DNA of 64,000 nucleotides from Paraburkholderia sediminicola (GCF_902859805.1 NZ_CADIKC010000001.1:1860001-1924000), one strand, 5' to 3'. Positions 46,621 to 55,007 are shown, counted from the first letter of the stretch. A program made the numbers and translations. The notes: generated by a model not told the origin, from the letters alone.

Positions 46621-47697
46621 ATGACATTCAATCTTTCACGACGTCTGGCGATGGGGTGCGCGGCCGCGGGTGCCGTCATGCTGGCATTGCTCGCGCAACC
46701 GGCATTCGCGGTGCATGCCTACGCGTCGCATCTGAAGCCGGTGGCGGTGATCTCGGACACACGGTTTGTGATCGACACGCCGCAAGGGCAAGCTGAATTT
46801 CCGCTGTACCTGTCGAAGGATTGGACCGTCGCGCAGCCGCAGGTGACACGCGCGGTGATCGTGATTCACGGCAAACTGCGCAACGCGGACGTGTATTTCC
46901 GCACCGCGCAGAATGCGCGCGATGCCGCTCATGCGGATCCTGACAGCACGCTCCTGATCGCGCCGCAATTTCTGGCCACGCTCGACACGCGCGTGCATAA
47001 CGAGCCGGCCGATCTGCTGCGCTGGACCGGCGACGCGTGGATGGGCGGCGAAGCGGCGCGGGCGCCGCAGCCCATCAGTTCGTATGCGGTGCTGGACGCG
47101 ATCGTCACGCGCCTCGCAGATCGCAAGCTGTTTCCAAATCTTCGGCACGTCGTGTTCGCGGGACACTCAGGTGGCGGCCAGGTCGTGCAGCGTTACGCGG
47201 TGGCGGCGCATAACATCGGCGTGCTGACGAATGAAGGCATCGATGTGCGCTACGTGGTGGCGAGCCCGTCGACGTATGCGTATTTCGATGCACAACGGCC
47301 GAATGCACAGGGTGTCGCCGCGCCGTTCGATGCCGCGCAATGCGCCGATTTCAATCAATGGAAATACGGCATGGACAATCGGCCGCCATACCTCGACGAC
47401 CGCTCGCCCGCACAACTCGAAGCGACTTATGCGTCGCGCCGCATTGACTACCTGGTCGGCGGCGCGGACGACGATCCGCAGCAAAGCGCGCTCGATAGAA
47501 GCTGTGCCGCCGAAGCGCAAGGTCCGCAGCGTGTTGCGCGTGCAGAAGCGTACTACCGCTATATCCAGTCGCGTCATCCGGAAGGGCTGAAGCAGAGTTT
47601 TCATATCGTACCGGGCGTCGGCCACGACGGCGCGCGTATGCTGACGTCGGTCTGCGCATTGTCGGCGATGTTCGATACTCAAGGATGCGATCAATGA
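46621..47697 (+). CDS. Exported alpha/beta hydrolase, first of two paralogues
   Basis: A 358-residue protein, AGGAG nine bases before the ATG. The signal peptide runs to about residue 30 (AQPAFA); RR at 7-8 hints at Tat export, but the motif is imperfect. The catalytic fold shows an oxyanion segment VIVIHGKLRNAD (80-90), the nucleophile elbow GHSGG with Ser183, an acidic cluster GGADDDP (281-286) and His335 in PGVGHDG. Substrate unknown. It ends in an ATGA overlap with the MHS transporter. The protein at 49096 is a clear paralogue. Confidence 0.85.
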   Translation: MTFNLSRRLAMGCAAAGAVMLALLAQPAFAVHAYASHLKPVAVISDTRFVIDTPQGQAEFPLYLSKDWTVAQPQVTRAVIVIHGKLRNADVYFRTAQNARDAAHADPDSTLLIAPQFLATLDTRVHNEPADLLRWTGDAWMGGEAARAPQPISSYAVLDAIVTRLADRKLFPNLRHVVFAGHSGGGQVVQRYAVAAHNIGVLTNEGIDVRYVVASPSTYAYFDAQRPNAQGVAAPFDAAQCADFNQWKYGMDNRPPYLDDRSPAQLEATYASRRIDYLVGGADDDPQQSALDRSCAAEAQGPQRVARAEAYYRYIQSRHPEGLKQSFHIVPGVGHDGARMLTSVCALSAMFDTQGCDQ

Positions 47698-49052
47698 GCG
47701 GGGCGAGCTTGAATCAGCGTAACGATGTGGCGTCCGCTACTGAGGCGTCGAACGGACTGAGCCCGTCGATGGTGCGGCGCGCGATCTTTGCCTCGGTGCT
47801 CGGCAACGGGCTCGAGTGGTTCGATTTTCTGATCTACGGCTACTTTGCAAAGATCATCGCGCTGGTGTTCTTTCCTGGCGGCAGTGGTTTCGTGTCGATC
47901 ATGCTGACGCTCGCCACGTTCGCCGTCGGTTTTATCGTGCGACCGATCGGCGGCATTCTGTTCGGTATCTATGCTGACCGAGCGGGGCGGCGCAAAGCGC
48001 TTTCGCTGCTGATCATTTCGATGGCGTTGAGCACGCTGTTGATGGGCCTCACGCCGGGCTACGCCAGCATCGGCATCGCGGCGCCGTTGCTCGTGGTGCT
48101 CGCGCGGCTGTTGCAAGGGCTCTCGGTGGGCGGGCAGTTCGCGACGGCCTCGGCGATGCTGGTCGAGTACGCGCCGCCGCACAAGAAGATGTTCTACGGC
48201 AGCTTCAATATGTCGGCGCAGGCGTTCGCGCTGCTGCTTTCGTCAGGTGTCGGTTATCTGCTGACCACGCAGCTTACGCATGAGCAACTGGTGGCGTGGG
48301 GCTGGCGCCTGCCGTTTCTGTTCGGTGCGTTGGCAGGGCCGTTCGGTTTCTACATCCGGCATCGTGTGGCGGAATCGCCGGAGTTCGAGCGCTTGCTCGA
48401 TCAGAAGGACAAGCCGCCGCGTGTGACGGTGCGCCAGTTCTTCCACGACAACGGCGACGCGGCGATCTGCGCGATGGGCGTGATCATCATCGGCGCGGCG
48501 ACCAATTATGTGTGGCACTCGTATCTGTCGGTGTATGTCGAGCGGCAATTGCATCTGCCGCTGTCCACCGCGCTGCTCGGCGCGTTCGTCTCGGGCGTGC
48601 TGAATCTGTTTCTGTTTCCGCTGTCCGGCAAGCTTGCCGATCGTTATGGCGCCTACCGGCTGTTCTATCCGATCGTGATCACGTGGATGGTGTGCGTGTA
48701 TCCGCTTTATCACTTCGTCGTGACGAATCCCACGCCGGGGCATCTGTTCATCGCGCAGATGGTCGCAACGGTGTTCCTTGCGGCCATGTCCGGTTCGCAC
48801 CCCGGCATGCTCGCGACGCTGTTTCCGGTGCGCAGCCGTTCGGCGGGCGTGGCGCTGTCATACAACATTGCGGTGACGCTGTTCGGCGGCATGGCGCCGC
48901 TCACTATCACCGCCTTGACGCATCTGACCGGCAGCAGTCTGACGCCGGCGTTCTACCTGATTTTTGCCGGTTTCGTGTCGCTCGCGATGGTGTATTTCAC
49001 GCGCTCGGGACGTGAGCCGGATGGCGCAACCGCGAAGTACGTCACGCGTTAA
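47694..49052 (+). CDS. MFS transporter of the metabolite:H+ symporter (MHS) family
   Basis: A 452-residue protein from the ATG at 47694, overlapping the hydrolase stop by four bases; AAGGATGCG lies upstream. About 12 hydrophobic segments. MHS hallmarks: GNGLEWFDFLIYGYFA at the first segment, VRPIGGILFGIYADRAGRRKAL, LLQGLSVGGQFATASAMLVE and GAWGWRLPFL-like WGWRLPFLFG. MHS carriers import carboxylates or related solutes with protons. It is sandwiched between two paralogous hydrolases and probably imports the product or substrate of these enzymes. Confidence 0.9.
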   Translation: MSGASLNQRNDVASATEASNGLSPSMVRRAIFASVLGNGLEWFDFLIYGYFAKIIALVFFPGGSGFVSIMLTLATFAVGFIVRPIGGILFGIYADRAGRRKALSLLIISMALSTLLMGLTPGYASIGIAAPLLVVLARLLQGLSVGGQFATASAMLVEYAPPHKKMFYGSFNMSAQAFALLLSSGVGYLLTTQLTHEQLVAWGWRLPFLFGALAGPFGFYIRHRVAESPEFERLLDQKDKPPRVTVRQFFHDNGDAAICAMGVIIIGAATNYVWHSYLSVYVERQLHLPLSTALLGAFVSGVLNLFLFPLSGKLADRYGAYRLFYPIVITWMVCVYPLYHFVVTNPTPGHLFIAQMVATVFLAAMSGSHPGMLATLFPVRSRSAGVALSYNIAVTLFGGMAPLTITALTHLTGSSLTPAFYLIFAGFVSLAMVYFTRSGREPDGATAKYVTR

Positions 49053-49095
49053 GCGCCACTAGCCAGACTGATTAGATGACCCACGAGCTTATTGC

Positions 49096-50106
49096 ATGAC
49101 CCAGCCTTTGATTACCGATGACGAACGCGCGCCGAATGAACGTCCGGTCGCCGTCGTCGCCAGCCGGCATCTGAGTGTCGCGACACCTGCGGGCAGCGGC
49201 ACCGTGCCGGTGTTTACGAACGGCGACTGGCTTGCGCCGACGCATGACGTCAAGCGTGCCGTGATTCTGATTCACGGACGCCTGCGCAACGCGGACACGT
49301 ACTTCAATCTCGCGGAGCGTGCGCGCGCACTGGCTGGTAGCGATGCGGCCGATACGCTGCTGATCGTGCCGCAGTTCCTCGCGAGTGCCGACGTTGGCGC
49401 GCATGCGTTACCGCCTTCCACATTGCATTGGGACTGGACTGGCTGGATGGGCGGCGACAACGCCCAAGGTCCGGCACCGCTCAGTTCGTTCGATGTGCTC
49501 GACGCCATTCTGCAGACACTGGCGTCACGCGAGCAGTTTGCGTCGCTGACCGAGGTGGTGATCGCGGGGCATTCGGGCGGTGGTCAGGTGGTGCAGCGCT
49601 ATGCCGTGGTGGCGCGCGGTGAGGCGCCGCTCGTCGCGCGCGGAATCGCAGTGCGCTATGTGGTGGCGAATCCTTCGTCGTATGTGTACTTCGACACGAT
49701 GCGGCCGACCGCATCCGGTGAATTCGCGGCGTTCGATGTGGCGGCGTGTCCGTCGTTCAACCGCTGGAAGTACGGGCTCGAAGATTTGCCGGCCTATGCG
49801 TCGAGTGGCGGGGAGGCGGGCTCTGCCGATGCGCTCGAATCGCGCTATGCGCGTCGTGACGTCACTGTGCTGCTCGGCGGCGCGGATTGCGATCCGCAGC
49901 ATCCGGCTCTCGACCGTTCATGCGCTGCTCAGACGCAAGGCGAGCATCGGCTGGGGCGCGGATTGGCTTACGCGCGCTATATGGCGTCGCGGCACCCGGA
50001 AGCGGCGGCGAAGCATCGTACGTTTGTGATCGACGGCGTCGGGCACGACGCGAAGGGGATTTTTGCATCGACGCAGGGGCTGGCGGCGTTGTTCGGCAAG
50101 GCATGA
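49096..50106 (+). CDS. Cytoplasmic alpha/beta hydrolase, second of two paralogues
   Basis: A 336-residue protein 43 bases after the transporter. It aligns along its length with the hydrolase at 46621: AVILIHGRLRNADTYF (55-70), GHSGGGQVVQRYAVVA with Ser160, YVVANPSSYVYFDTMRP, FNRWKYG, LLGGADCDPQHPALDRSCAAQTQG and the His in DGVGHDAKG. It has no signal peptide, so it should stay in the cytoplasm, unlike its paralogue. Probably the same or a related bond is cleaved on both sides of the membrane. Substrate unknown. Confidence 0.85.
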   Translation: MTQPLITDDERAPNERPVAVVASRHLSVATPAGSGTVPVFTNGDWLAPTHDVKRAVILIHGRLRNADTYFNLAERARALAGSDAADTLLIVPQFLASADVGAHALPPSTLHWDWTGWMGGDNAQGPAPLSSFDVLDAILQTLASREQFASLTEVVIAGHSGGGQVVQRYAVVARGEAPLVARGIAVRYVVANPSSYVYFDTMRPTASGEFAAFDVAACPSFNRWKYGLEDLPAYASSGGEAGSADALESRYARRDVTVLLGGADCDPQHPALDRSCAAQTQGEHRLGRGLAYARYMASRHPEAAAKHRTFVIDGVGHDAKGIFASTQGLAALFGKA

Positions 50107-50151
50107 ACCGTGCTACGGAGATAAGGCCAGCTTTCAAAGGACTGTGCCGAC

Positions 50152-50592
50152 ATGAACAGGACCCGAATTCTCGCGATTACGATCGCCGCTGCATCGCTTG
50201 GCGCCTTGCTGCCGTGCAGCGCGAATGCCGACGATGCGCCTAGCCCATGCGCATCGCTCAAACGGATCGTCGCGGCGGCGCCGGATGGCCTCGCTTCGCT
50301 GACACCGGAAGACGGCAAGGGCGTCGCGCAACCCTACGGCGATGACGCCCTCTGTTCGGCGAGCCGTGGGAGTTACCAATGCAGGTGGACGCCGCATCAC
50401 GACGCCGGTTCGAGTGCGGACGCGCTGCAAGGCGTCGCGGCGGACATCGCCTCGTGTCTGCCGGACGCGACGCATGACCAGAATTCACCGGGACGTCAGC
50501 ATTTTTATCTTGGCACGCGTGCCAAACGGACCGATATCACGCTGACGCGGGCAGATTCGAGCAAGTTGAGGCTGGTTGTATCGGGCAAGTGA
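50152..50592 (+). CDS. Small secreted protein of unknown function
   Basis: A 146-residue protein with a signal peptide (TRILAITIAAASLGALLPCSANA) and four cysteines in the mature part, at positions compatible with disulfides. I recognise no domain. It lies 45 bases behind the second hydrolase on the same strand and may be the last gene of that operon. Base composition and codon use are like its neighbours. Confidence 0.65.
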   Translation: MNRTRILAITIAAASLGALLPCSANADDAPSPCASLKRIVAAAPDGLASLTPEDGKGVAQPYGDDALCSASRGSYQCRWTPHHDAGSSADALQGVAADIASCLPDATHDQNSPGRQHFYLGTRAKRTDITLTRADSSKLRLVVSGK

Positions 50593-50631
50593 GTGGGCAC
50601 ATGCGCGTTTCGAGTTGTCCGCGCGTCGCCC

Positions 50632-51243
50632 TTATTGCGACGCCGGCCACCAGGTCCAGCCGCGTCGCGTGCGTCGTAACTCGACCATCGAGAGCGGCGC
50701 GATCTCGATGCGCGGAAAGACGGCCGGCGACGCGCCGAGCGCATGAACGATGGCGGCCCGGATCACCGGCGCGTGCGTGACGGCGACCACGTTATCCGTG
50801 TTGCCCGGTATGACGCCTTTGCTCAACGCATTGCTCAGCGCACGGTTTAGCGCATCGAGCCACTGTCCCACCCGCCTCACGAGTTGACTGAACGACTCGC
50901 CGCCGTGCGCGGCTGCGTCGGGATCATCTGTCCATGCGGCGAGGTCGTGCGGTGCTTCAACCGCGAGATCGGCAAGGCGGCGGCCATGCCACAGACCATA
51001 GTTCATATCTGCTAGCCCCTCGTCGACCAATGCCGCGGCACCAAGCCCCAAGGCCGACGCCGTGTCGCGCGCGCAAACGGCAGGGCTGACGAAAACCGCC
51101 GCGTCATCCGGAATCGACAGGCTCGCTCGTGCAGCGGCTGCTTCGGCGAGGCCGCGTGCGTCGAGCGGGTCGTCGGCGGGAAAGCGGCCCGCGCGCATCG
51201 CCGCGGTCGATGCGTGGCTGATCAGTAACAGCCGTGTGTCCAT
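50632..51243 (-). CDS. Histidine phosphatase family protein, possible CobC-type
   Basis: A 203-residue protein from the ATG at 51243 (MDTRLLLISHAS); Met at 51258 is an alternative. The usual RHG motif reads SHA, with the phospho-acceptor His10 kept but the neighbouring Arg replaced by Ser. Later motifs are intact: SPAVCARDTASALG, GLWHGRRLADL, GGESFSQLVRRVGQWL and VVAVTHAPVIRAAIVHAL with the second His. The gene faces away from cbtB-cbtA and the cobalamin riboswitch, so an alpha-ribazole phosphatase (CobC) role is suggested by context. Sequence alone does not fix the substrate. Confidence 0.75.
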   Translation of the reverse strand: MDTRLLLISHASTAAMRAGRFPADDPLDARGLAEAAAARASLSIPDDAAVFVSPAVCARDTASALGLGAAALVDEGLADMNYGLWHGRRLADLAVEAPHDLAAWTDDPDAAAHGGESFSQLVRRVGQWLDALNRALSNALSKGVIPGNTDNVVAVTHAPVIRAAIVHALGASPAVFPRIEIAPLSMVELRRTRRGWTWWPASQ

Positions 51244-51299
51244 TCGGTTGATTTCCATAAAGACCGGACTAAAGCGGGACGCCGCGTGCATGCTTTGCA

Positions 51300-51330
51300 T
51301 TGCCGGGAGGCAAAGTTTAGCGCGTAGAAT
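51300..51330 (+). promoter_or_regulatory. Possible promoter of the riboswitch-cbtBA transcript
   Basis: TAGAAT (51325-51330) with TTGCCG (51300-51305) at a 19-base spacer. Transcription would begin about 51337, right before the aptamer's first helix, which supports the assignment. Confidence 0.4.
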
Positions 51331-51338
51331 AGCGTCAC

Positions 51339-51426
51339 TGCGAAGCACGGAAGCCGGTGAGAGCCCGGCGCGGTCGCGCCACTGTAATCGGCATTCATGA
51401 GCCGAAAGCCAGACCTGAGCTTCGCA
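51339..51426 (+). promoter_or_regulatory. Cobalamin riboswitch aptamer
   Basis: Conserved core elements are present in order: GGAAGCCGGTGAGAGCCCGG, then the B12-box-like GCGCCACTGTAATCGG (51376-51391), and AAGCCAGACCTG. The outer ends pair perfectly, TGCGAAGC (51339-51346) with GCTTCGCA (51419-51426). Downstream GGGG (51450-51453) and CCCC (51461-51464) can form a hairpin touching the AGGAG ribosome-binding site (51466-51470) of cbtB, a plausible expression platform. Cobalamin binding should lower expression of cbtBA. The peripheral domain is short. Confidence 0.93.
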
Positions 51427-51479
51427 CCATCCCTCTTCAATCGACTATCGGGGCGCGTTACCCCCAGGAGATATCCATT

Positions 51480-51701
51480 ATGTCCAACGCTGTTTTCGAT
51501 TCCACGACACAGCCCGTCGCCCAGCCCACGCCGATTCCGCTGCGTGAACTGCTGCCTTGGGTGGTGTTCGGCGGCTTGCTGCTGTTGCTTGCAATTTATT
51601 TCGTTGGTGCAGAAGAAGGCGCCACGTCGCTGGTGCCTGGCATGTATGTGCATGAATTCGTGCACGACGGCCGCCATCTGCTCGGCTTTCCCTGCCACTA
51701 A
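51480..51701 (+). CDS. cbtB: CbtB-family small membrane protein
   Basis: A 73-residue protein from the ATG at 51480 with AGGAG at 51466. It has one membrane segment (LPWVVFGGLLLLLAIYFVG) and a His-rich C-terminus, MYVHEFVHDGRHLLGFPCH, typical of CbtB, thought to bind a metal. CbtB is predicted with CbtA to form a cobalt transporter controlled by B12 riboswitches. Here the riboswitch lies directly upstream, and cbtA follows after 11 bases. Confidence 0.93.
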   Translation: MSNAVFDSTTQPVAQPTPIPLRELLPWVVFGGLLLLLAIYFVGAEEGATSLVPGMYVHEFVHDGRHLLGFPCH

Positions 51702-51712
51702 CGGAGTCGAAC

Positions 51713-52459
51713 ATGGTCGGTAAATTGTTGGTACGCGGCATGCTTGCAGGCATCGCCGCGGGATTGCTCACGTTCGGCTTCGCGAGATTAGTGGGCGAGC
51801 CGCAGGTCGATCAGGCGATTTCCTTCGAGGAAAAAGCTGACGCCGCCAAAGGCGAAGCGCCCGAACCCGAACTGGTGAGCCGCGGCACCCAGGCGGGCCT
51901 CGGATTGTTGACGGGCGTAGTGACGTACGGCGCCGCGTTCGGCGGCCTGTTCTCGCTGGTGTTCGCGTATGCGTACGGCCGCGTCGGCGCGCTGAGTGCG
52001 CGCGCGTTGTCCGCATGGCTCGCGCTTGGCGCGTTTATCACGCTGGTGATTGTTCCGAACATCAAGTACCCGGCGAATCCACCCTCGGTGGGCGACCCCG
52101 AGACGATCGGGATGCGGACCGGCTTGTTCTTCCTGATGATTGCGATCTCGCTGGCCGCAATGGTGTTTTCGCTGAAGGTTCGACGCCGCGCGGCGCTGAA
52201 GCTGGGCGCGTGGAATGGCTCGATTGTGGCGGGCGTGGTGTTTGTCGTGATCATTGCTGCCGTGCAACTGTCGATGCCGACGATCAACGAAGTGCCGGCG
52301 GCTTTCCCGGCGGTGTTGTTGTGGAAGTTCCGCGTCGCGGCCATCGGCATGCAGGTGATTATGTGGACCACCGTTGGGCTGCTGTTCGGCGCCCTCGTTG
52401 AGCGAAGCAAACTGCTGGCTCCCGCGAGCCGCAGCGCCGCGAAGTCTGCTTACCTTTGA
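51713..52459 (+). CDS. cbtA: CbtA-family predicted cobalt transporter subunit
   Basis: A 248-residue protein with about five hydrophobic segments, the CbtA layout: MVGKLLVRGMLAGIAAGLLTFGFARLVGEPQVDQAI, then TQAGLGLLTGVVTYGAAFGGLF and IKYPANPPSVGDPETIGMRT. CbtA is an inner-membrane protein predicted, from riboswitch association, to import cobalt for cobalamin synthesis. It follows cbtB by 11 bases in one transcript. A 13-pair hairpin lies right behind it. Confidence 0.93.
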   Translation: MVGKLLVRGMLAGIAAGLLTFGFARLVGEPQVDQAISFEEKADAAKGEAPEPELVSRGTQAGLGLLTGVVTYGAAFGGLFSLVFAYAYGRVGALSARALSAWLALGAFITLVIVPNIKYPANPPSVGDPETIGMRTGLFFLMIAISLAAMVFSLKVRRRAALKLGAWNGSIVAGVVFVVIIAAVQLSMPTINEVPAAFPAVLLWKFRVAAIGMQVIMWTTVGLLFGALVERSKLLAPASRSAAKSAYL

Positions 52460-52465
52460 TGTGAA

Positions 52466-52496
52466 CGGCGTGACCGCGCGAGCCGCGGTCACGCCG
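52466..52496 (+). terminator. Terminator hairpin after cbtBA
   Basis: CGGCGTGACCGCG (52466-52478) pairs exactly with CGCGGTCACGCCG (52484-52496), five-base loop, 6 bases after the cbtA stop. No T-run follows. Confidence 0.65.
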
Positions 52497-52523
52497 ACGT
52501 GCAGCGCGAGAGAAGCCAAATAC

Positions 52524-52587
52524 ATCAAGTACTTGGCGCGTTTGCCGGAATGTTATCCACAGGCTTGTGAACGTTTTCTGTGGATAA
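52524..52587. repeat. 64-base intergenic repeat, copy 1, with opposed DnaA-box-like 9-mers
   Basis: Starts ATCAAGTACTTGGCGC. Contains TTATCCACAG (52553-52562) and its inverted partner CTGTGGATAA (52578-52587) around a 15-base centre. Both 9-mers match the perfect DnaA box TTATCCACA. Two further copies (52678, 54944) have the same length and offset. It sits between cbtA and the binding-protein gene. Confidence 0.85.
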
Positions 52588-52677
52588 ACCACCCCATCTG
52601 CAATGCGCCGCTCCGCGCCAACCGGGTAGGCGATCATCGCTGCGTCCCCCCGCACCGCAAGCAACAAACCGATCTGC

Positions 52678-52741
52678 GTCAAGCACTTAGGTGCGATGCC
52701 CCGTTGTTATCAACAACCCTATGAACATTTTCTGTGGACAA
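52678..52741. repeat. 64-base intergenic repeat, copy 2 (degenerate left box)
   Basis: Begins GTCAAGCACTTAGG; the left box is TTATCAACA (52707-52715), the right is TGTGGACAA (52733-52741), joined by ATGAACATTTTC. The 29-base offset from the first base to the box equals that of the other copies. It lies 99 bases upstream of the binding-protein start. Confidence 0.7.
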
Positions 52742-52839
52742 GTTCCATAGCCGCATAACGTTATGCGAATCGCTTGGTTGCCCGAAGCCGGGGCAAATCC
52801 GACACTCACTCCAATCTCAAGCAAACCGAGCCTGGAACC

Positions 52840-54027
52840 ATGTCGAACCAATCAAGCCTGCGCCCATCGTGGGCCATTCGTATCACGGCACTTCTGCTGC
52901 TGGCCGCATCGGCATTCACGACGACGACAACGGCCGTCGCCGCGCCACCTTCGGGCGATCCGATCCTGATAGGCGTCAGCGGCCCGCTGACCGGCCAGAA
53001 CGCGCAGTACGGCGCGCAATGGAAAGCGGGTTTCGATCTTGCATTGGATGAGATCAACAGTCACAACGGCATCAACGGTCGTCCGCTGAATTACGTCTTT
53101 GAGGACAGCCAGAGCGACCCGCGCCAATCCATCACGATCGCGCAGAAGTTCGTCAACGACCCGCGCATCCTGATCGAACTCGGCGACTTCTCGAGTCCCG
53201 CTTCAATGGCGGCGTCACCGATTTATCAGCATGCCGGCCTCGTGCAACTCGGCTTCACCAACTCGCATCCTGACTTCACCAAAGGCGGCGACTACATCTG
53301 GAGCCCGTCGGTCAGCCAGGCCGACGTCCAGCCGTTGCTTGCCGACCTCGCCGTGAAAACGCTCGGCCTCAAGCGCATTGCCGTGCTCTATCTGAACACC
53401 GACTGGGGACGCACCAGCAAAGACGTTTTCGTCAAAGCCGCCAATGAACGCGGCGCGCAAGTCGTTGCGGCCGAGGGCTATCAGTCGGCCGAGAAGGATT
53501 TCCGCGCGACGCTGGTGCGCGTGAGCGCCGCGAACCCGGACGGCATCGTGTTGATCTCGTACTACTCCGACGGCGCGCAGATTGCCCGCCAGGCGAGGAC
53601 GAGCGGCATCAACTTGCCGATCGCCGCGGCCAGCTCCGTGTATTCACCGAAATTCCTCGAACTCGGCGGGGAGGCCGTCAACGGCGTGGCGACGAACACC
53701 AGCTTCTTCCCCGGTGAATCCGGGCCTGAAGTGCAAAGTTTCGTCAAACGCTTCGAGGCGAAATATCATCGCGAGCCGGACGCGTTCAACGCTTATGCGT
53801 ATGACGCCGTCATCATCGCCGCCTATGCGCTGCGTGCCGGCGGTCCCGACCGCAAGGCCGTGCGCGATGCGCTGCCGAAGCTGCACGACATTCCGAGCGT
53901 CGTGTTCGGCAAGGCCACTTTCGATCCGGCGACGCGTCGTGTGATTGGCGTGAAAAACATCAATGTGGTGGTGAAGAACGATAAGTGGGCGTTGCTTGAG
54001 AGTAAGGCGACGGTTGCGCAGAAGTAG
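52840..54027 (+). CDS. Orphan ABC transporter binding protein (Leu/Ile/Val type)
   Basis: A 395-residue protein from the ATG at 52840; the frame opens at 52774 but the signal peptide starts here (ALLLLAASAFTTTTTAVAAP). It is a Peripla_BP_6 protein: DPILIGVSGPLTGQNAQYGAQWKAGFDLALDEINSHNGINGRPL, FEDSQSDPRQSITIAQKFV. This class binds branched-chain amino acids, amides or aromatic acids. No permease or ATPase genes are adjacent, so its partner must be elsewhere. Ligand unknown. Confidence 0.87.
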   Translation: MSNQSSLRPSWAIRITALLLLAASAFTTTTTAVAAPPSGDPILIGVSGPLTGQNAQYGAQWKAGFDLALDEINSHNGINGRPLNYVFEDSQSDPRQSITIAQKFVNDPRILIELGDFSSPASMAASPIYQHAGLVQLGFTNSHPDFTKGGDYIWSPSVSQADVQPLLADLAVKTLGLKRIAVLYLNTDWGRTSKDVFVKAANERGAQVVAAEGYQSAEKDFRATLVRVSAANPDGIVLISYYSDGAQIARQARTSGINLPIAAASSVYSPKFLELGGEAVNGVATNTSFFPGESGPEVQSFVKRFEAKYHREPDAFNAYAYDAVIIAAYALRAGGPDRKAVRDALPKLHDIPSVVFGKATFDPATRRVIGVKNINVVVKNDKWALLESKATVAQK

Positions 54028-54084
54028 ACATTCCGCTGTCCGTCTTGCTCTCCGAACATTCACAATATTCACGACTTTTTCGCC

Positions 54085-54900
54085 ATGAGCCTTTTACTCG
54101 ACCACATTGTGATTCGCGTCCACGACCTGACGCAGACCATTGAAAATTTCACGGCGCTGGGTTTCACCGTGCAGCAAGGCGGTACCCATGCCGACGGCGT
54201 GACGCATAACGCGCTGATCGGTTTCGCCGATGGCAGTTACATTGAGTTGATCGCCTTTTTGCAGGCCGCGCCGCAGCGTCGCTGGTGGGATGTGGGGCAG
54301 CGTCACGGCGATGGATTTGTCGACTACGCGTTGTTGCCATCGAGCGTGGGTGCCGTGATCGACGCCGCGCATGGACGAGGTCTGCTATACGACGGTCCGC
54401 AGGCAGGTGGGCGTGTGCGTCCGGATGGCGCGCGACTCGAGTGGCAGACCGGCCGGCCGCAGACCAGTGACTTGCCATTCCTGTGCGGGGATATCACGCC
54501 GCGTCATCTGCGTGTGGCTGAGGGGGCGGTCCGCGAACATGCGAATGGCGTGCGAGGGGTGGCGAGTTTGACGGTCGCTGTGCACGATCTGGCTGCGAGT
54601 TTGCAGCGGTATCGGGCGTTGCTCGGTATCGGTGAAGGGGAGACGCGGACGGTGGCTTTGCCGGGGCTGGGGGCGGCGTCAGCGACGGTGTGGATTGGTG
54701 ATACGTCCGTTGTGTTGCTGAGCCCTGTGCATCTCGATGCCGCGAGCGTTACCGCCGAAGGCGCGGCGTTGCGCCGGCAACTCGCCACGCGTGGGGAAGG
54801 GGTGTTCGGTGTTGCTTTGCGCGCTGATGGTAAAGCGCAGCCGCGGGTGCTCGACCGTGATCGCACGCATGGTGCATGGTTCGAGATCACCGCGGAGTGA
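54085..54900 (+). CDS. VOC/glyoxalase-like protein
   Basis: A 271-residue protein. Two betaalphabetabetabeta modules: LLLDHIVIRVHDLTQTIENFTALGFTV at the N-terminus with HADGVTHNALIGFADGSYIELIAF, and a second around GVASLTVAVHDLAASLQRYRALLGI. This is the Glyoxalase_3-like branch. Such proteins bind a metal and may be isomerases, dioxygenases or resistance proteins; no reaction can be assigned. It stands 57 bases behind the binding-protein gene, perhaps in the same transcript. Confidence 0.8.
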   Translation: MSLLLDHIVIRVHDLTQTIENFTALGFTVQQGGTHADGVTHNALIGFADGSYIELIAFLQAAPQRRWWDVGQRHGDGFVDYALLPSSVGAVIDAAHGRGLLYDGPQAGGRVRPDGARLEWQTGRPQTSDLPFLCGDITPRHLRVAEGAVREHANGVRGVASLTVAVHDLAASLQRYRALLGIGEGETRTVALPGLGAASATVWIGDTSVVLLSPVHLDAASVTAEGAALRRQLATRGEGVFGVALRADGKAQPRVLDRDRTHGAWFEITAE

Positions 54901-54943
54901 GGGGAATCGCCTTTCGGCGCGCAGCGCTTAGGAAGGTAAGTGG

Positions 54944-55007
54944 ATCAAGCAGTTGGCGCTGTTGTGGGGCTGTTATCCACAGGCTTGCGAACATTTTCTG
55001 TGGACAA
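54944..55007. repeat. 64-base intergenic repeat, copy 3
   Basis: Begins ATCAAGCAGTTGGCGC; left box TTATCCACAG (54973-54982), right box TGTGGACAA (54999-55007), centre GCTTGCGAACATTTT. It matches copy 1 in all but a few positions of the box half. It lies between the convergent VOC and oxygenase genes. Confidence 0.85.

Noticed and set aside
52524..55007. A replication origin, suggested by the DnaA-box-like sequences
   Set aside because: No dnaA, dnaN, repA or parAB nearby, boxes are in separated paired copies between metabolic genes, and no AT-rich unwinding region is visible.
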